DNA of 26,920 nt from positions 1 through 26,920 of the forward strand of contig JBGAQN010000031.1 in assembly GCA_044220725.1 (NCBI GenBank). Reading direction: 5' to 3'. The notes beneath the pieces were generated by a model. It did no database searches. It saw nothing but the letters and a program-made list of their open reading frames with translations, and was not told where the DNA came from. The number at the start of each line of letters is the position of its first letter. The stretch's first letter is position 1. Below, piece by piece: positions 9,260-17,085 of the stretch. A program made the position numbers and the translations under genes. This DNA is from Phosphoribacter sp044220725. GTDB taxonomy: Bacteria; Actinomycetota; Actinomycetes; Actinomycetales; Dermatophilaceae.

Positions 9260-10408
9260 TCACGTGCCGGCGAGCCTGCGGCCCACATCCCGCAGACCCT
9301 CGACATCGTGGACGTCCTGGGCCAGGGAGGCAACCTCGATCACCGCGATCGAGGGGTGCCCGGCGGTGAACCGTCGCACCAAGTTGCGGTGCCGTGCGGC
9401 CAACTCCCACATGTCGGCATGCACGGTCAAGGCTGCTGCCGACCCGTGTCGGCCGACCTCGGCCAGTTGCTCGGCCGCAGCCCGAGCGCGGGCGGCGGTG
9501 AGCCCAGCAGCGGCGGCCGGCTGCATGCGGTTGACGACGAGCCCAGCCAGCGGCATACCCTCGGCCTCTAAGCGGGCCACAAAGTAGCTTGCCTCGCGCA
9601 GCGCATCCCGCTCGGGAGCCGCGACGACGACAAACGCGGTCCCACCCTCCTTGAGCAGGGCATAGGTGAGGTCCGCGCGCTCCCGGAAGCCGCCGAACAT
9701 CGTGTCGAGCGCGTTGACGAAGGTCTGCACGTCGCGCAGCATGTCGCCGCCCAACACGGTCGTCAGTGTCTTGGACACCAGACCGATACCGACGTTGACG
9801 ATCCGCAGCCCGGCTCGGCCGCCGAGCTTGGCCGGCGCCGAAATGAGCCGGATGAACCGCCCATCGAGGAAGGACCCGAGCCGCTTGGGCGCATCAAGGA
9901 AGTCCAGCGCCGATCGGGACGGCGGTGTGTCGACGACGATGAGGTCCCAGGTGCCTTCGCGGTCGGCGCGGGCCCGCAACTGGCCGAGCTTCTCCATCGC
10001 CATGTATTCCTGGGTCCCCGCGAACGAGGACGACACCGCTTGGTAGAACGGGTTGGCCAGGATCTGTTCGGCGGCCTCCCGGGTCGAATGAGCCAGCACG
10101 ACCTCATCGAAGGTCCGCTTCATGTCGAGCATCATCGCGTCGAGGCTGCCCCCGGGCACGGCGTTGAGGGCCAGGCCGATGACTGGCCGCGGCACGTTGT
10201 CCAGCTCGGTGAGCCCGAGCGACTGGGCCAAGCGGCGAGCTGGGTCGATGGTGAGCACAACGACCCGGCGCCCCTGCTCGGCGGCCCGCAACGCGAGCGC
10301 GGCGGCGGTCGTCGTCTTGCCGACCCCGCCCGAGCCGCAGCAGACGACGATCTGGGTATGCCGGTCGGCCAACATCGCATCGATGTCGAGTCTGGGGGTG
10401 CGCGCCAC
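9260..10408 (-). CDS. ArsA/Get3-like ATPase, second of a pair (Rv3680-like)
   Basis: The product is a 382-residue SIMIBI-class ATPase of the anion-transporting ATPase ArsA family. The P-loop CGSGGVGKTT (about 24-33) is followed by VVLTIDPARRLAQSLG (switch I region), then LIVVDTPPSRSALDFL and a C-terminal LAGLVVNRM. The position of the signature lysine of deviant Walker A motifs (KGGxGKT) is Ser here, while the partner gene keeps the lysine. The GTG at 10408 is chosen because ARTPRLDIDAMLADRH matches the N-terminus of the mycobacterial homologue. It begins one base after the stop of the partner gene, so the two are one operon. It converges with whiB. The two proteins probably form a heteromer, which is inferred from fixed pairing. 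The cargo is unknown and arsenite transport is not implied. Confidence 0.88.
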   Translation of the reverse strand: MARTPRLDIDAMLADRHTQIVVCCGSGGVGKTTTAAALALRAAEQGRRVVVLTIDPARRLAQSLGLTELDNVPRPVIGLALNAVPGGSLDAMMLDMKRTFDEVVLAHSTREAAEQILANPFYQAVSSSFAGTQEYMAMEKLGQLRARADREGTWDLIVVDTPPSRSALDFLDAPKRLGSFLDGRFIRLISAPAKLGGRAGLRIVNVGIGLVSKTLTTVLGGDMLRDVQTFVNALDTMFGGFRERADLTYALLKEGGTAFVVVAAPERDALREASYFVARLEAEGMPLAGLVVNRMQPAAAAGLTAARARAAAEQLAEVGRHGSAAALTVHADMWELAARHRNLVRRFTAGHPSIAVIEVASLAQDVHDVEGLRDVGRRLAGT

Positions 10409-10409
10409 G

Positions 10410-11465
10410 TCAGCCGACCATCCCTTGCTCGGTGAGCAGGCCGGCAATCTCGGTGATCGCGTTGGGGTCGATGCCATCGACGAGGAAAGGCACGGTGACG
10501 ATCGGTTGTCCGACCTGCTCGAGGACAGCGAGTTGGTCGGTCTCCAGGGCCACCCGCTGGGCGTAGTCCCGCACCTGGTCGATGACACCGGCGAGGGTTG
10601 GCCCCGGCAGGTCCAGGCCGACGGCTGCCAGATCGCTGGCCAGGTCGGCCGCGGTGCGGGGGAACCGGTCGGCCTCGCGGCCAAGCATCCGCTGCGCCTG
10701 GGCCGGGCCGTCGAGGTCCTCGCGGCTGCGGGCCTGGTTGACCACGATCGCGCCGACCGGCATACCGAGTTGGCGCAACTCGGCCACGGCGTCGACGGTC
10801 TCTTGGACGGGCATTTCCTCCAAGAGAGTGACCACGTGCACGCGGGTAGCGCCGGAATGCAGCACCTCGGTGATCGAGCCGGCCTGGCTGTGAATCGGGC
10901 CCATCCGGGCCAGATCGGCCACTTCCTCGCCCACCGACAGGAATCGGGGGATCCGGCCGGTCGGCGGTGCGTCCAGGACGATGGCATCAAAGGCCATCTC
11001 CTCGGGCCGACTGCCCCGGTGGTGTTTGGCGTCCAAGCGTCGACGGCTGGCCTCGTAGATGCGGCCGATGAGCAGCAGATCCCGCACCCCAGGGGCGATC
11101 GTCGTAGCGAAGTCGATGGCCCCGAAACGTTCAAGCACCCCGCCGGCGCGCCCGAGCTTATAGAACAGCTGGAGGTATTCCAGCAGCGCGGTCTTGGCAT
11201 CGACCGCCAGCCCGATCACCTCGCCGCCGCGGACGCCGCGGGCCACTCTGGTCTCGGTCGTCGGCAGGGGAGGCACGTCGAAGGTCTGGCTGATCCCTTG
11301 ACGGCCCTCGACCTCGGCCAGCAGCACGCGCTTGCCGTGTGCGGCCAGACCCACGGCCAGTGCCGCGGCGACCGTCGTCTTGCCGGTGCCGCCCTTGCCG
11401 GTGACCACATGCAGGCGAACCCCCGGGAAGCCGTCGGCGCGCAACGGCTCGACGGCGGGCGGCAT
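10410..11465 (-). CDS. ArsA/Get3-like ATPase, first of a pair (Rv3679-like)
   Basis: The product is a 351-residue ArsA-family ATPase with the complete deviant Walker A motif GKGGTGKTT (23-31), then LLAEVEGRQGISQTFDVPPL, FATTIAPGVRDLLLIG and AIVLDAPPTGRIPRFL. Substrate specificity is unknown. The ATG at 11465 is chosen because the protein otherwise acquires a long basic N-terminus not seen in the family. This ATG lies inside a GTATGCC copy of the dispersed tag. A TACAGT hexamer 6 nt upstream and no clear Shine-Dalgarno suggest a leaderless start. The second ArsA-like gene follows after a single base. In M. tuberculosis the homologous pair also sits beside whiB4, pointing to a shared redox or membrane stress role. 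Confidence 0.88.
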   Translation of the reverse strand: MPPAVEPLRADGFPGVRLHVVTGKGGTGKTTVAAALAVGLAAHGKRVLLAEVEGRQGISQTFDVPPLPTTETRVARGVRGGEVIGLAVDAKTALLEYLQLFYKLGRAGGVLERFGAIDFATTIAPGVRDLLLIGRIYEASRRRLDAKHHRGSRPEEMAFDAIVLDAPPTGRIPRFLSVGEEVADLARMGPIHSQAGSITEVLHSGATRVHVVTLLEEMPVQETVDAVAELRQLGMPVGAIVVNQARSREDLDGPAQAQRMLGREADRFPRTAADLASDLAAVGLDLPGPTLAGVIDQVRDYAQRVALETDQLAVLEQVGQPIVTVPFLVDGIDPNAITEIAGLLTEQGMVG

Positions 11466-11485
11466 ACCCCCACTGTATGCCGCCC
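11457..11485. repeat. 11-bp inverted tag pair across the ArsA start codon and promoter
   Basis: GGGCGGCATAC (11457-11467) and GTATGCCGCCC (11475-11485) are perfect reverse complements with a 7-nt spacer. The left arm contains the ATG of the ArsA-like gene (minus strand, 11465). The right arm supplies the first three bases of TACAGT (11477-11472, minus), the candidate -10. It lies between divergent genes, so an operator role is possible. Confidence 0.55.
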
Positions 11486-11518
11486 GCGCCTGCAGGGCCG
11501 TCGGGCACGGGTCGCCGT

Positions 11519-11524
11519 TAGAGT
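11519..11524 (+). promoter_or_regulatory. Candidate -10 element (TAGAGT) of a leaderless transcript
   Basis: TAGAGT lies 7 nt before the ATG at 11532, with no Shine-Dalgarno in between. The spacing fits a transcript starting at the initiation codon of the small DUF4177-like gene. Confidence 0.35.
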
Positions 11525-11531
11525 GGCCGGC

Positions 11532-11699
11532 ATGACTTCGTGGGAGTACGCGACGGTGCCGCTCATCGTGCACGCGACCAAGGCCATCCTCGACAACTGG
11601 GGCCGCGACGGCTGGGAGCTCGTCCAGGTCGTGCCGGGACCGGATGGCACCGGGCTGGTGGCGTACCTCAAGCGGCCGGTTCAGGGGAGCCAGTCGTGA
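11532..11699 (+). CDS. Small DUF4177-like protein
   Basis: The product is a 55-residue protein beginning MTSWEYATVPLIVHATKAIL, with the core DNWGRDGWELVQVVPGPDG followed by LVAYLKRP. The pattern W-E-Y, then L-D-N-W-G-x-x-G-W-E-L-V-x-V and a final strand ending in Lys-Arg is that of the DUF4177 fold, often a single small domain. A short gene at the same place is known in mycobacteria (between Rv3679 and Rv3678c). Its TGA overlaps the GTG of the RidA-like gene (GTGA), so translation is coupled. Function is unknown. Confidence 0.8.
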   Translation: MTSWEYATVPLIVHATKAILDNWGRDGWELVQVVPGPDGTGLVAYLKRPVQGSQS

Positions 11700-12169
11700 G
11701 CGCCGTCGAGGAGCGCCTGGCTGCGCTCGGGTATGCCGTGCCCGAGGTCGTGCCGCCGGTCGCGGCATACGTCCCGGCGGTCCGGCAGGGCGACTGGGTT
11801 TTCGTGTCGGGGCAGTTGCCGATGCGCGACGGTGCGATGCCGGCGACCGGCAAGGTCGGTGAGGGCCCCGGGTTGGTCAGCCCCGAGCAGGCCAAGCAGC
11901 TCGCGGCCTACTGCGCGCTCAATGGCATCGCTGCGGTGAAGTCGGTCATCGGTGACCTGGACAAGGTCGTCCGCGTCGTCAAGGTCGTGGGCTTTGTTGC
12001 CGTCGATCCGTCGTTCTTCGCCGTGCCGGGAGTCGTCAACGGCGCGAGCGAGCTGTTCGGCGCCGCCTTCGGCGACGCGGGCAGGCACGCTCGGTCAGCG
12101 GTCGGGGTCGCGGCGCTGCCGCTGGATGCCCCGGTCGAGGTTGAGCTCATCGTCGCCGTCCGCGACTGA
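11696..12169 (+). CDS. RidA/YjgF-family protein
   Basis: The product is a 157-residue RidA-superfamily protein (Rv3678c-like). Residues AAYVPAVRQGDWVFVSGQLP near the N-terminus match the family core, and the later LNGIAAVKSVIGDLDKVVRVV and HARSAVGVAALPLDAPVEVE are also characteristic. The RidA catalytic arginine position is here within ARSAVGVA (Arg of HARSAVG). Classical RidA enzymes hydrolyse reactive enamine/imine intermediates in the cytoplasm, but this longer subgroup has no settled substrate. The start GTG at 11696 overlaps the stop of the preceding gene. A tag pair at 11731 and 11763 lies within the coding region. Confidence 0.85.
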   Translation: MSAVEERLAALGYAVPEVVPPVAAYVPAVRQGDWVFVSGQLPMRDGAMPATGKVGEGPGLVSPEQAKQLAAYCALNGIAAVKSVIGDLDKVVRVVKVVGFVAVDPSFFAVPGVVNGASELFGAAFGDAGRHARSAVGVAALPLDAPVEVELIVAVRD

Positions 12170-12199
12170 CCCATTCGACCGATTCACACGGAGCACACG

Positions 12200-13069
12200 A
12201 TGATCCGGGACTTCTCGACGGGCAATTCACCTGCGCTTCGGGCGACGGCGCAGGCATGGCTGACTGGGGAGCACGGCGACCCGGCTCCGGTGCGCCCGGC
12301 GGCGACGGTGATGATCGTGCGGGACAGGCCCGCCGGTGACCGGACAGCCGGCCCGGTCCAGGTGTTCATGCTCCGCCGGGTGGCATCGATGGCCTTCGCG
12401 CCCAGCACGATGGTCTTTCCCGGCGGCGGAGTGGATTCCCGGGATGGAGCCGACGTGCCGTGGGCCGGGCCGGGCGTGCTCGAGTGGTCGGTCCGGCTCG
12501 GTGCCGATGAAGACTCCACCCGAATGCTCGTCGTGGCCGCCGTCCGCGAGGTCTTCGAGGAGTGCGGGGTGCTCTTCGCCAGCACATCCGAGGACGGGCC
12601 GCTCGTCGAGGTGTCACACGGCGAATGGCAGGCGATTCGGGCCGGCTTGGTGGCTCGGGAGCTGTCGTTGAGTGACGTCCTGCGCCGCCACGGTCTGTGC
12701 CTGCGGACCGATTTGTTGCGGGCTCATGCCCATTGGGTGACCCCGGTGTTCGAGCCCCGCCGGTTCGACACAAGGTTCTTCGTCGCGCTCATGCCTGAGG
12801 GACAGGCCATCGACGGCCAGACGAGCGAGGCCGACCACTCGGGGTGGTTTGACCCGGAGGGGGTGCTGGCCGACCAGGCCGCCGGCACGGCCATCGTCTT
12901 GCCGCCGACCCTGGTCTGTTTGGAAGACCTCGCCCGGGCGGGCTCGGCGGCCGAGTTTCTCGCCCAGGAGCCGGTCATCCGCCGGATCATGCCTGATCTC
13001 GTCGTCGACGCGTCCGGGGATGCAGTGTTGCGCGTGGACTTTGCGGGCACCAAGGCGCCCCGCGGGTGA
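12200..13069 (+). CDS. Nudix hydrolase, long NUDT19-like form
   Basis: The product is a 289-residue Nudix protein. The first half of the Nudix box, FPGGGVDSRD (73-82), is separated from AAVREVFEECGVLF (113-126) by about 30 residues, which is the inserted-box architecture of NUDT19-type proteins. The REVFEE core residues that bind metal are intact. It should hydrolyse a nucleoside diphosphate linked to another moiety, possibly a CoA derivative, but the substrate cannot be read. GGAG about 7 nt upstream supports the ATG at 12200. The stop overlaps the next gene (GTGA at 13066), so it is coupled to the metallo-beta-lactamase fold protein. Confidence 0.85.
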   Translation: MIRDFSTGNSPALRATAQAWLTGEHGDPAPVRPAATVMIVRDRPAGDRTAGPVQVFMLRRVASMAFAPSTMVFPGGGVDSRDGADVPWAGPGVLEWSVRLGADEDSTRMLVVAAVREVFEECGVLFASTSEDGPLVEVSHGEWQAIRAGLVARELSLSDVLRRHGLCLRTDLLRAHAHWVTPVFEPRRFDTRFFVALMPEGQAIDGQTSEADHSGWFDPEGVLADQAAGTAIVLPPTLVCLEDLARAGSAAEFLAQEPVIRRIMPDLVVDASGDAVLRVDFAGTKAPRG

Positions 13070-13920
13070 CGCTGACCCTGCCGCCGGTGCCGGCCTCGTG
13101 GGCGTCCGGGCAGGTCACCGAGCGGGCTCACTGCATTCTGGCTCCCAACCCGGGTGTGATGACCCTCGACGGGACCAACACGTGGGTGCTGCGCGAGCCG
13201 GGAGCCCGCGCGAGTGTCGTCGTCGACCCCGGGCCCCTCGACGAGGCACACCTGGCCCGCGTCCTGGAGGTCGTGCACCGCGACGGGGGTCGGGTCGGGC
13301 TGACGTTGCTCACCCACGACCATGCCGACCACGCCGAGGCCGCTTCTCGGTTCGCGGAATTGTCCGGGGCGCCGACCCAGTCGATCCGCGCGATCGGGAC
13401 GGGCCACGATGACCTGGCCGACGGCGACCGGATCTCCATCGAGGGGCTGGAGTTGCTCGTCGTGACCACGCCCGGTCACACCAGTGACTCGGTGAGCTTC
13501 CTCGTGCCCGCCGAGTCGGCACTGCTGACCGGCGACACCATCCTCGGCCGCGGCACGACGGTTGTCGCCTGGCCCGACGGCGAGCTCGCGGCATACCTGG
13601 CCTCGTTGGAGCGGCTGGAAGGCCTCTGCGGGTCCGGCGCGGTGGCGCGCATCCTGCCAGGGCACGGTCCGCACCTGCCGGACGCCACGGCGGTGCTGCG
13701 CTATTACCTGGAGCATCGCGCCGAGCGGCTCGACCAGGTGCGGGCTGCCGTCGCGGCTGGCGCGCAGACTCCGTGGGAGGTCGTCGAGACCGTGTATGCC
13801 GACGTCCCTCGAGCCGTCTGGGGTGCCGCCGAATGGAGCGTGCGGGCTCAACTGGCCTATTTGGGCGCGGCCGGACCGGTGGCTGAGCAGCCTGCCGGGG
13901 GCGCGCCGATCCGCCCCTAG
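13066..13920 (+). CDS. Metallo-beta-lactamase fold hydrolase (LACTB2-like)
   Basis: The product is a 284-residue metallohydrolase (Rv3677c-like). The dinuclear zinc motif is T-H84-D-H86-A-D88-H89. Later ligands lie in TTPGHTSDS, TGDTILG and ILPGHGPHL. The opening NPGVMTLDGTNTW is typical of the LACTB2/glyoxalase-II-like group, some of which act as nucleases or thioesterases. It is probably not a beta-lactamase: there is no signal peptide and the neighbours are housekeeping genes. The GTG start overlaps the Nudix stop. Its TAG shares the palindrome CTAG with the stop of the convergent DUF4261 gene. Confidence 0.87.
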   Translation: MTLTLPPVPASWASGQVTERAHCILAPNPGVMTLDGTNTWVLREPGARASVVVDPGPLDEAHLARVLEVVHRDGGRVGLTLLTHDHADHAEAASRFAELSGAPTQSIRAIGTGHDDLADGDRISIEGLELLVVTTPGHTSDSVSFLVPAESALLTGDTILGRGTTVVAWPDGELAAYLASLERLEGLCGSGAVARILPGHGPHLPDATAVLRYYLEHRAERLDQVRAAVAAGAQTPWEVVETVYADVPRAVWGAAEWSVRAQLAYLGAAGPVAEQPAGGAPIRP

Positions 13921-14819
13921 GGCAACGAGATTCGCAGAGCGTTTCCGTCGCTGAACGACCCCTCGACCGCCGTGATGGCCAACCGCTGGTCGTCGGTGTA
14001 CCCCAGGCTTTCGCCGGGCATCAAGGATGCGCCGTTCTCGACGATGTAGCTGGCGACATTGGCCAGCAGATCCATCACCGAACTCGGCTGGGCCGTCGAG
14101 CCACGGACCTCCAACTCCTCGTGACCGAACACTCGCAGACCTCGGGTGGACCCACAGGACTGGCCCTCGACCTCCCAGGCCGCCCAGGTGAACCACGCCA
14201 CCTCCCAGGGGAAGCCATCGCCGGCGTCGGTCACCGCCTCGACGTAGAAGGCCGGCTCATAGACCACGCCCTGGTCGGCTAGGTAGACCCCCACCGCGGA
14301 CCCGTGCCCGACCAGCGCCGCGACCAGGCGCGCGAACGCGGCATACGCCTGGGTATGCCGGCCGTCCGCCGTGTCCTGCGCAGTGCCGGAGCCGGCAGCC
14401 GTGGACGGGCCAGACTCGCCGACGGTCACGCTGACGACGAGGTGGGCGCGGTGTCGGGCCACGGCCTCGCCGGCTGCCGCCCAGAACGGGTTGTTGGCCG
14501 CGCTGTCTTCCACTTCCCCGTCGGGCAGTCGGGCGTCCACCGGGAGGACGAACCCCGAGGTGTGCGCCAAGGTCACGAGGATCGGCCGATCCGGTCCGTC
14601 CGGGCCGTCCGACCCATCTGGCGCAGCCGACTCAGCCGACGCAGCCAGCGCAGCCGAGGCGGTCTGTCCGGGGACAGCGTCGAGGAGGGTCCGAATCTGC
14701 GCCGACGAGAGCGGACGGTCAAGCAGGACGACGGCCACGAATTGTTCGGCCGGTTGCGGATGGCGGAAGCCACGCCCGGGGATGGGCAGTGAGGAACGGA
14801 TCTTGTCGATGAGGCCCAT
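13917..14819 (-). CDS. DUF4261 domain-containing protein
   Basis: The product is a 300-residue protein of unknown function. The N-terminus MGLIDKIRSSLPIPGRGFRH leads into a strand-rich region (FVAVVLLDRPL, ILVTLAHTSGFVLPVDARLPDGEVE) with a Gly/Ala/Asp-rich insertion at about 55-80. The C-terminal third (TRGLRVFGHEELEVRGS, then MDLLANVASYIVENGASLMPGESLGY) matches DUF4261, where a short motif LxxFGHxELEV is recurrent. The ATG at 14819 has GGAGGA about 6 nt upstream. It lies downstream of crp on the same strand with a 51-nt gap, so it may be cotranscribed. It is an insertion relative to the mycobacterial gene order. Confidence 0.72.
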   Translation of the reverse strand: MGLIDKIRSSLPIPGRGFRHPQPAEQFVAVVLLDRPLSSAQIRTLLDAVPGQTASAALAASAESAAPDGSDGPDGPDRPILVTLAHTSGFVLPVDARLPDGEVEDSAANNPFWAAAGEAVARHRAHLVVSVTVGESGPSTAAGSGTAQDTADGRHTQAYAAFARLVAALVGHGSAVGVYLADQGVVYEPAFYVEAVTDAGDGFPWEVAWFTWAAWEVEGQSCGSTRGLRVFGHEELEVRGSTAQPSSVMDLLANVASYIVENGASLMPGESLGYTDDQRLAITAVEGSFSDGNALRISLP

Positions 14820-14870
14820 GCAAGCTCCTCCGAGTCCGGTGGCCGGGGCTGCCCGCCCGGCCGGTCGGGA

Positions 14871-15548
14871 TCAGCGTGCGCGACGCTTGAGGCGCTCCAC
14901 ATCCAGGAGCAGGACGGCACGAGCCTCCAGTTTGAGCCACCCTCGAGTCGCAAAGTCGGCCAACGCCTTGTTGACCGTCTCCCGCGAGGCGCCGACGAGC
15001 TGGGCCAACTCCTCTTGGGTGAGGTCGTGGGTGACCATGATGCCGTCCTCGACGGGGCGGCCGAAGCGGTTGGCCAGGTCGAGCAGCGCCTTGGCGACTC
15101 GGCCGGGCACATCGGTGAAGACCAGATCAGCCAGGTGCTCGTTGGTTCGGCGCAGCCTGGTCGCCAGCGCGGCCAACAAGGCCTTGGCGACCTCTGGTCG
15201 ACCACTGAGCAGCGTGGTCAGTGAGTCGTTGCCCAAGCCCATGAGCTGGGTCTCGGCGACCGCGGTGGCGGTCATCGTCCGGGGCCCCGGGTCGAACAGG
15301 GTGAGTTCGCCGAACATTTCACCCGGGCCGAGGATGGCGATGAGGTTCTCGCGGCCGTCGGCGCTGGTGCGACCGAGCTTGATTTTGCCCTCGCCGATGA
15401 CGTAGAGCGTGTCGCCAGGGTCACCCTCTCGGAAGAGGATGTCGCCTCGCTCCAATCGGGCAGCACTCATCTGCGCGAGCAACGCCTGTCCGGCCTCGTC
15501 GTCGAGGGCCGCAAACAGCGGGGCCCGGCGCACCACATCGTGATCCAC
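14871..15548 (-). CDS. crp: Crp/Fnr-family transcriptional regulator (GlxR/Crp)
   Basis: The product is a 225-residue cAMP-receptor-type regulator, nearly the length of M. tuberculosis Crp (Rv3676). The cyclic-nucleotide-binding jelly roll contains GEMFGELTLFDPGPRTMTA with the phosphate-binding Gly-Glu-Leu. A dimer helix with RLRRTNEHLADLVFTDVPGR follows, then the DNA-reading helix-turn-helix HDLTQEELAQLVGASRETVN with GASRETVNKAL as recognition helix. The GTG at 15548 is chosen because the following residues align with the family start. No ribosome site is visible and CACACT lies 7 nt upstream. It is divergent from nth, as in mycobacteria, and probably controls carbon metabolism genes including acs. 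Confidence 0.93.
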   Translation of the reverse strand: MDHDVVRRAPLFAALDDEAGQALLAQMSAARLERGDILFREGDPGDTLYVIGEGKIKLGRTSADGRENLIAILGPGEMFGELTLFDPGPRTMTATAVAETQLMGLGNDSLTTLLSGRPEVAKALLAALATRLRRTNEHLADLVFTDVPGRVAKALLDLANRFGRPVEDGIMVTHDLTQEELAQLVGASRETVNKALADFATRGWLKLEARAVLLLDVERLKRRAR

Positions 15549-15554
15549 GTCGCA
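15539..15554. promoter_or_regulatory. Possible Crp/GlxR operator overlapping the crp start
   Basis: CGTGATCCACGTCGCA matches 8 of the 10 defined bases of the actinobacterial Crp/GlxR consensus TGTGA-N6-TCACA. It overlaps the GTG start of crp, which would fit autoregulation. A single 8/10 match can arise by chance. Confidence 0.25.
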
Positions 15555-15630
15555 CAGTGTGCCACGTCGCTTCGAGCATGAGGCAGGAGGATGGTCCTGT
15601 CTGCGGTCGTTCCCCGTGGGCCACCCGGCA

Positions 15631-15636
15631 TACGCT
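15631..15636 (+). promoter_or_regulatory. Candidate -10 element (TACGCT) of leaderless nth transcript
   Basis: TACGCT ends 7 nt before the GTG at 15644 and there is no Shine-Dalgarno. Its first three bases are the end of a CGGCATAC tag (15626-15633), so the tag and the promoter overlap. Confidence 0.35.
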
Positions 15637-15643
15637 GTCCTTC

Positions 15644-16372
15644 GTGCCCGCCCGCGTTGCCGCCCCCGTCCCGCAGACACCGGTGGCACGCACCCGGCAG
15701 GCCCGGCGGATCTATCGGGCGCTGCTCGAGCGCTACCCCTATGCGCACTGCGAGTTGGACTTCACGACCCCGCTGGAGCTGCTCGTCGCAACCGTCCTGT
15801 CGGCACAGACGACCGATGTGCGGGTCAACCAGGTCACCCCGACGTTGTTCGCGCGATATCGCAGTGCGGCCGACTATGCCGCGGCCGACCGGGCCGACTT
15901 GGAGGAAGTCCTCGGACCGCTGGGCTTCTTCCGGGCCAAGTCGCAGGCCCTGCTCGCGCTCGGGGCGGCTCTGGACGAGCGTTTCGACGGGCAGGTGCCC
16001 GGTCGGCTCGCCGATCTAGTCTCGCTGCCGGGGGTGGGTCGTAAGACCGCGCATGTCGTGCTGGGCAATGCATTCGGCGTCCCTGGCATCACCGTTGACA
16101 CGCACTTCGGCCGACTTGCCCGACGGTTTGGCTGGACCGAGGAGGACGACCCGGTCAAGGTCGAGCACGCCGTCGGGGCACTGATTCCCCGCAGAGACTG
16201 GACGATGCTCAGCCACGTCGTCATCTTCCACGGCCGACGCACCTGTCACGCCCGCAAGCCCGCGTGCGGCGCGTGTCCGGTCGCAGCGTGGTGCCCCGCC
16301 TACGGCAGCGGCGAGACCGACCCGGCCAAGGCGACGCGACTGCTCACCTACGAATTGGCCCCGTCATCGTGA
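15644..16372 (+). CDS. nth: Endonuclease III (DNA glycosylase/AP lyase)
   Basis: The product is a 242-residue base-excision repair enzyme that removes oxidised pyrimidines and cleaves AP sites. The helix-hairpin-helix motif LPGVGRKTAHVVLG contains catalytic Lys134. Asp152 lies in ITVDTHFGRL. The [4Fe-4S] cluster loop has C201, C208, C211 and C217 in the expected C-X6-C-X2-C-X5-C pattern. The GTG at 15644 gives a length similar to the mycobacterial enzyme, and the frame upstream of it crosses the promoter region. Its TGA overlaps the GTG of the following Nudix gene (16369-16372), starting a coupled three-gene operon ending with marP. Confidence 0.94.
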   Translation: MPARVAAPVPQTPVARTRQARRIYRALLERYPYAHCELDFTTPLELLVATVLSAQTTDVRVNQVTPTLFARYRSAADYAAADRADLEEVLGPLGFFRAKSQALLALGAALDERFDGQVPGRLADLVSLPGVGRKTAHVVLGNAFGVPGITVDTHFGRLARRFGWTEEDDPVKVEHAVGALIPRRDWTMLSHVVIFHGRRTCHARKPACGACPVAAWCPAYGSGETDPAKATRLLTYELAPSS

Positions 16373-17085
16373 CCGGCCTGCCCCAGCGGGTCGCCCACGG
16401 CGCGACCCTTACTCCGCTGGCCACTGTCCCTGGGGGTATGCCGCGTCCGGCCTGGGTGCGCGACATCGTCACCGGTGCTGCGGCGGCACCGGAGTGGTTC
16501 GAGCGCTTCCAGCCCCCGCGTGGTGAGCACCGTCAGTCGGCCGTGCTCATCCTCTTCGGACCCGGACCGGACGGCCAGGATTCGGTGCTGTTCATCGAAC
16601 GGGCGCACACCCTGCGCTCACATGCCGCGCAGATCTCCTTTCCCGGTGGCGGGCTGGATCCCGACGACGACGGTGCCGTGGCGGCGGCGTTGCGTGAGTC
16701 CGTCGAAGAGGTCGGCCTGGATCCGTCAGGGGTCGACATCGTCGGTGAGTTGCCGCTGCTCTACCTGCCGGTCTCGGCTTACACCGTCCACCCCATCGTC
16801 GCCTGGTGGCGGGAGCCCGGGCCGGTGCGGGTGGGGCATCCCGACGAGGTGGCCCAGGTGCTCAGCGTCCCGGTGAGTTTCCTGGCCGACCCGGCCAACC
16901 GGCATACGGTCACACACCCGTCGGGGTATCGCGGGCCGGCCTGGGACCTCGGGGATGACCTCTTGTTATGGGGTTTCACTGGGGGCATCACCGACACCGT
17001 GCTGGAGTTGGCCGGGTTAGCCCGCGAGTGGGACCGCGATCGGCTCATCCCACTGCCCGATCGCTTTCTGAGGAGACGATCGTGA
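16369..17085 (+). CDS. Nudix CoA pyrophosphatase-like protein
   Basis: The product is a 238-residue Nudix protein (Rv3672c-like). The segment TLRSHAAQISFPGGGLDPDD followed by AALRESVEEVGL (94-117) combines the Nudix box with the upstream H-x-x-Q-I-S-F-P-G-G motif of the CoA pyrophosphatase subgroup. That subgroup cleaves CoA to phosphopantetheine and 3',5'-ADP. The box is slightly variant: Asp occupies the usual Glu of GX5E. The GTG at 16369 overlaps the nth stop, and its own TGA overlaps the marP GTG at 17082. Coupling between DNA repair and a membrane protease gene is conserved in actinobacteria. CoA specificity is inferred from the motif only. Confidence 0.85.
   Translation: MTGLPQRVAHGATLTPLATVPGGMPRPAWVRDIVTGAAAAPEWFERFQPPRGEHRQSAVLILFGPGPDGQDSVLFIERAHTLRSHAAQISFPGGGLDPDDDGAVAAALRESVEEVGLDPSGVDIVGELPLLYLPVSAYTVHPIVAWWREPGPVRVGHPDEVAQVLSVPVSFLADPANRHTVTHPSGYRGPAWDLGDDLLLWGFTGGITDTVLELAGLAREWDRDRLIPLPDRFLRRRS

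Noticed and set aside
13066..13920. Antibiotic resistance metallo-beta-lactamase
   Set aside because: It has only the fold motif, lacks a signal peptide and sits in a conserved housekeeping block.
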